Shown here: positions 61,555-64,000 of the stretch, piece by piece | Layout of the letters: each line of letters opens with the position of its first letter | Position numbering within the stretch: the stretch's first letter is position 1 | NCBI RefSeq assembly: GCF_036669915.1 | Contig: NC_089322.1 | Coordinates: forward strand, 4,373,192-4,437,191 | Length of the DNA stretch: 64,000 nt | Origin: Pocillopora verrucosa | Lineage: Eukaryota > Cnidaria > Anthozoa > Scleractinia > Pocilloporidae | Direction of reading: 5' to 3' | The notes under the pieces: model-generated | Told to the model about the DNA's origin: nothing | Databases searched by the model: none | The model's input: only the letters and a program-made list of their open reading frames with translations | Position numbers and translations under genes: made by a program

Positions 61555-62894
61555 TAGCGAGACCTCCTACTTTGAGGAACCCTCCAGAATACATGCGCTT
61601 ATTGGTAACGCAACATAGCACTATGTAACGCAACACTGCAGATCCCTTTCAATTCTAAAAACATTTCCGGTGAAAACTCTCAGCGTTAAAATTTATGTTG
61701 ATCTGTGCAGGAAATTTATACAAGCTATCCATGAAGCATATTTAGAAAGAAAATTTGCAACATAAACTTCAGACATCGGATGAAGGGGAAAGGGGGAAGA
61801 CGAGGCGACGGGACACTTGGTCAACAAGGTGTCAGTTATCGAGTCACTGGGTCTTAAAATGTTACTTAGTGTTATTTCTTCATTCACCCTCTTGAACAGG
61901 ATGAATTTATGTATCAGAAGCCTTAAAAACTGTCTTATTATCCATCTCGGCCAAAATACCCGAAAAATCACTCGAAACAACTCAGGAAAACAAAGGTCAG
62001 TGAACTTTATTCATCTGATAATAAATAAAATTGACCTTTGGAATCATGGACCAATATACCTCATTAGCTTGGATGTTTTGTTTTCTCAACGAAGGACTCA
62101 GGGGAATCTGGTGAATTATGCGAACCTATGCATGGAATAGGACGAAATTTTTAAGAAAGAGTTCTCTAGATAACCACTTTGTCGAGCATTGTGACGCATT
62201 TTGCGGGTTCAAATGGACATTTTGGTGGGCTAAAATATATTTCATTTCGCTCACACGTCAGTAGTTCAGGATTTTGATGTCATTTTTTTTCAGTTTTTTC
62301 TTTCTCAGTGCCCTCCAAAGAGATAATACTTGTAAGACAGCTTATGTTCTTGGGCATAATTTATATTGTTTTCAGTATCACAAAACCTCCGTTGGGAAAA
62401 CAAAACTTCCAAATTAACCGCATCAAATAATTGACGTCACGCGGCCTCAAACCCTTGGCTAGAGGTATCTGACTGTGACAACGCTAACACAGGTTTTCTG
62501 TGTTTTCACTCGAGGGTGATGACTTAAGGATAAAGAAACGAGATGGACTTGATAGAAATAAAAATATCACTCATTATCGGAAATTTCAGGTTGGTGCAGC
62601 GTGGCTCAAAAGGATGAATAAAATTTCTTTTAAGCTTTTTACAACTTTATGTTCTAACTCATGATAGGTTTTTAAATGCTGATACAATAACTGTTTTGTT
62701 CTTGGGCATTGCCGCAATAACTTTTATTCATGTCTAAAATCCATATTGTTATCTATTGCTTGTATTGCGTCGCTTTTATAAATCGTTATTGATTTTTATT
62801 TGCGGACCTTTTTAAAACCACCCTAGTTTTTGAGTAGAGCCACCTGCCCAAAATACATTCTCATAAGATAGCTTTATATACTCCAAGGGGGTAC

Positions 62895-63065
62895 GTATTT
62901 AAGCACTGCACCGGTATTGCAGAGGTCATGGGTTCAAATCCCGTACTGGGACTGAATTTTTTTCAGGCCTTATTTTCACTACTACTTACGTTGTGTTCAT
63001 TGTTGCGAAGATCTCTTTCAAATTCACGTCTTTATCTGCAGTTCACATAAATGATTTTCACATAT
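62895..63065 (+). mobile_element. tRNA-derived SINE with intact box B
   Basis: Reads 'gcactgcaccggtattgcag', 'gtcatgggttcaaatcccgt' (box B GGTTCAAATCC), then 'gactgaatttttttcaggcc' and 'ttcactactacttacg'. Box A is absent, so it is 5'-truncated. The tail matches the nested SINE at 56187-56402. Confidence 0.7.
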
Positions 63066-63104
63066 TCACAGTCATAATTTGGTTCATCAACTAACCTGAT
63101 TATG

Positions 63105-63175
63105 TAAATTAGCCACCGCAGAGTTTCTTAAACTGACATTTCGAGCATCAACCCTTTATCAAAGGCCGGAGGTTC
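63105..63175 (-). repeat. Inverted copy of the hammerhead-like repeat
   Basis: Minus strand reads 'ttgataaagggttgatgctc' followed by gaaatgtcag, then 'ggtggctaatttacataatc'. It matches the core of 55831-55880 with a gctcGAAAYgtcag box and a TGATAAA in the CUGAUGA position. Confidence 0.5.
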
Positions 63176-63347
63176 GTCACAGGTCGCTTTTCGGCTCTTT
63201 GAGTCAATCCACAAAAAAATGCTCGTTAAAGCTGAACTATTCCTCAAGGTTTTGCATTATGTGTTCTGAACCCTGGGCTGGTTTAACCCTTCTTATTAGC
63301 CACAAAATGGTACCCTCATAATTTCTCCCCTAGTGAGGAACGAGAAT

Positions 63348-63430
63348 TAACAAATAAAACAAAGCATGAAATAATTTTAAGTAACATTGTACTCGATGCA
63401 TTACCTATATTTTTGTTTGACAAACAAAAC
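63348..63430. repeat. Left direct repeat around the broken secreted-protein fragment
   Basis: 'ttaacaaataaaac', 'gcatgaaataattttaa', 'gatgcattacctatattttt' and 'gtttgacaaacaaaac' recur at 63922-64000 in the same order, about 575 bp apart. Confidence 0.65.
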
Positions 63431-63612
63431 TCGATAAAACCACCAAGAGTGTGGATCTGTTTACATAGCTACTTTTGCCGTCAATGATGCCTCTAAAATT
63501 CGTAAGTGACCTCTCCCCAAAGTCTTTTAATCCAATAGTATTCCAACGACGTCCTTCGACTCTGAAAATTTTCTTTTAGCGTCTTATATAATTTTAATTC
63601 CCTTTTCCGCAG

Positions 63613-63867
63613 ATCTTTCCGTGGAAGGTATTTGCCCTTATATGCGCTTTCTCGTCAACACCAAATACATCTGCAGAAGACGAACAGGGCGTGTTCTTTC
63701 GCATGGAAGGAAACGCTTTCCTTGATGACGGAAACGTTGTTCTAAGCGAAAAGGCTGACTCTGTTACGAGCTGCGCTTGAATGTGTGGAAGAGGAAATTG
63801 CTCGCAAAGGAGCAAATTTCTTGGCGAACAAAGGCACCTGTTCGCTTTTTGGCGGAGGACAACAAGG
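63613..63867 (+). pseudogene. Frameshifted fragment of a secreted PAN-like protein
   Basis: After an acceptor (ccttttccgcag) 55 codons are open: a hydrophobic leader (WKVFALICAFSSTPNTSA) then EDEQGVFFRMEGNAFLDDGN, ending at an in-frame TGA (63778-63780) right after the first Cys. From 63782 the other frame continues plausibly with CVEEEIARKGANFLANKGTC, so a short indel interrupts the frame. The leader and paired Cys suggest a small secreted PAN-like module. No start Met is visible in this exon. It is flanked by direct repeats at 63348 and 63922. Whether it is a true pseudogene or an assembly or sequencing indel cannot be decided here. The minus-strand frame over it is probably a shadow. Confidence 0.4.
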
Positions 63868-63921
63868 AAAGAAGGTGGAGAGATTTGTTATTTATATATA
63901 TTTATATTTATTTATGATAAG

Positions 63922-64000
63922 TATTAACAAATAAAACAGAGCATAGAATCTTTTTAGGTTTTACTGGAATGCATTACGTTTATTTTTGTTTGACAAACAA
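63922..64000. repeat. Right direct repeat around the broken secreted-protein fragment
   Basis: Counterpart of 63348-63430 with matching 'attaacaaataaaac', 'gcattacgtttatttttg' and 'tttgacaaacaa'. It runs to the window end, so its full length is unknown. Confidence 0.65.

Larger units (their letters stand above)
61555..63612. other. Upstream region of ABHD2 and gene-poor tail
   Basis: Should hold the ABHD2 promoter and 5' UTR just above 61554. Opposite frames at 61693-61980 (minus) and 61817-62140 (plus) overlap each other; neither has a recognisable domain. A SINE lies at 62895-63065 and a hammerhead-like repeat at 63105-63175. Confidence 0.45.

Noticed and set aside
61693-62140. Overlapping 95- and 107-codon ORFs on opposite strands
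   Set aside because: They overlap each other antisense and neither shows a domain or splice signals that fit a gene.
62900-62975. tRNA gene
   Set aside because: Box B is present but there is no box A or cloverleaf, and the following tail matches a SINE elsewhere in the window.
63594-63815. 73-codon minus-strand ORF near the window end
   Set aside because: The plus strand of the same stretch gives an acceptor, a hydrophobic leader and a Cys-bearing module, which is the better explanation.

Overview
The window looks like nuclear DNA from an anthozoan cnidarian, most likely a stony coral. It is AT-rich, with intron-dense genes, GT-AG splice sites and long gene-poor stretches. The repeats are miniature inverted-repeat elements (MITEs), tRNA-derived SINEs and a broken Penelope-like retroelement. 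The secreted ShKT/PAN-type genes fit Cnidaria. This assignment is inference from gene and repeat content; no marker gene is present. All exon chains were built by hand from reading frame, splice site and intron phase, without transcripts.

Layout. (1) 2334-19137, + strand: one 22-exon gene of 1,495 codons. Its protein has a putative CxxC/CxxC zinc site, long acidic and basic low-complexity stretches, a periodic 12-Cys array and a C-terminal EF-hand region. (2) 19.1-34.4 kb: gene-poor, with several MITEs and a SINE. (3) 31.2-38.6 kb: a tandem segmental duplication. Each copy carries the same 60-residue single-pass membrane microprotein. (4) 38.6-41.7 kb: gene-poor, with a third copy of a GC-rich MITE. 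(5) 41.8-43.4 kb, + strand: a secreted-type gene with an ShKT domain, a Thr/Pro linker and a PAN/Apple-like domain. (6) 44.7-49.8 kb: two intronless GT31 glycosyltransferases of 399 residues each in head-to-head orientation. A decayed Penelope-like element (reverse transcriptase, GIY-YIG and hammerhead-like motif) lies between them. (7) 51.7-53.2 kb, + strand: a small secreted PAN-like protein. (8) 53.97-61.55 kb, - strand: a complete 8-exon ABHD2 homologue of 412 residues with Ser/Asp/His triad candidates, and introns full of TTAA-flanked MITEs and a nested SINE. (9) 61.6-64.0 kb: a SINE, a hammerhead-like repeat and a frameshifted fragment of another secreted Cys-containing protein, flanked by direct repeats.

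How the genes relate. No single pathway spans the window. The 41.7-53.2 kb block groups two PAN-like secreted proteins around a GT31 inverted pair, so it is a plausible secreted/glycan neighbourhood shaped by duplication and retroelement insertion. The large EF-hand gene and ABHD2 look like ordinary single-copy animal genes. The most unusual items are the 12-Cys array, the GT31 pair with a predicted second C-terminal membrane segment, and the nearly unchanged duplicated microprotein.
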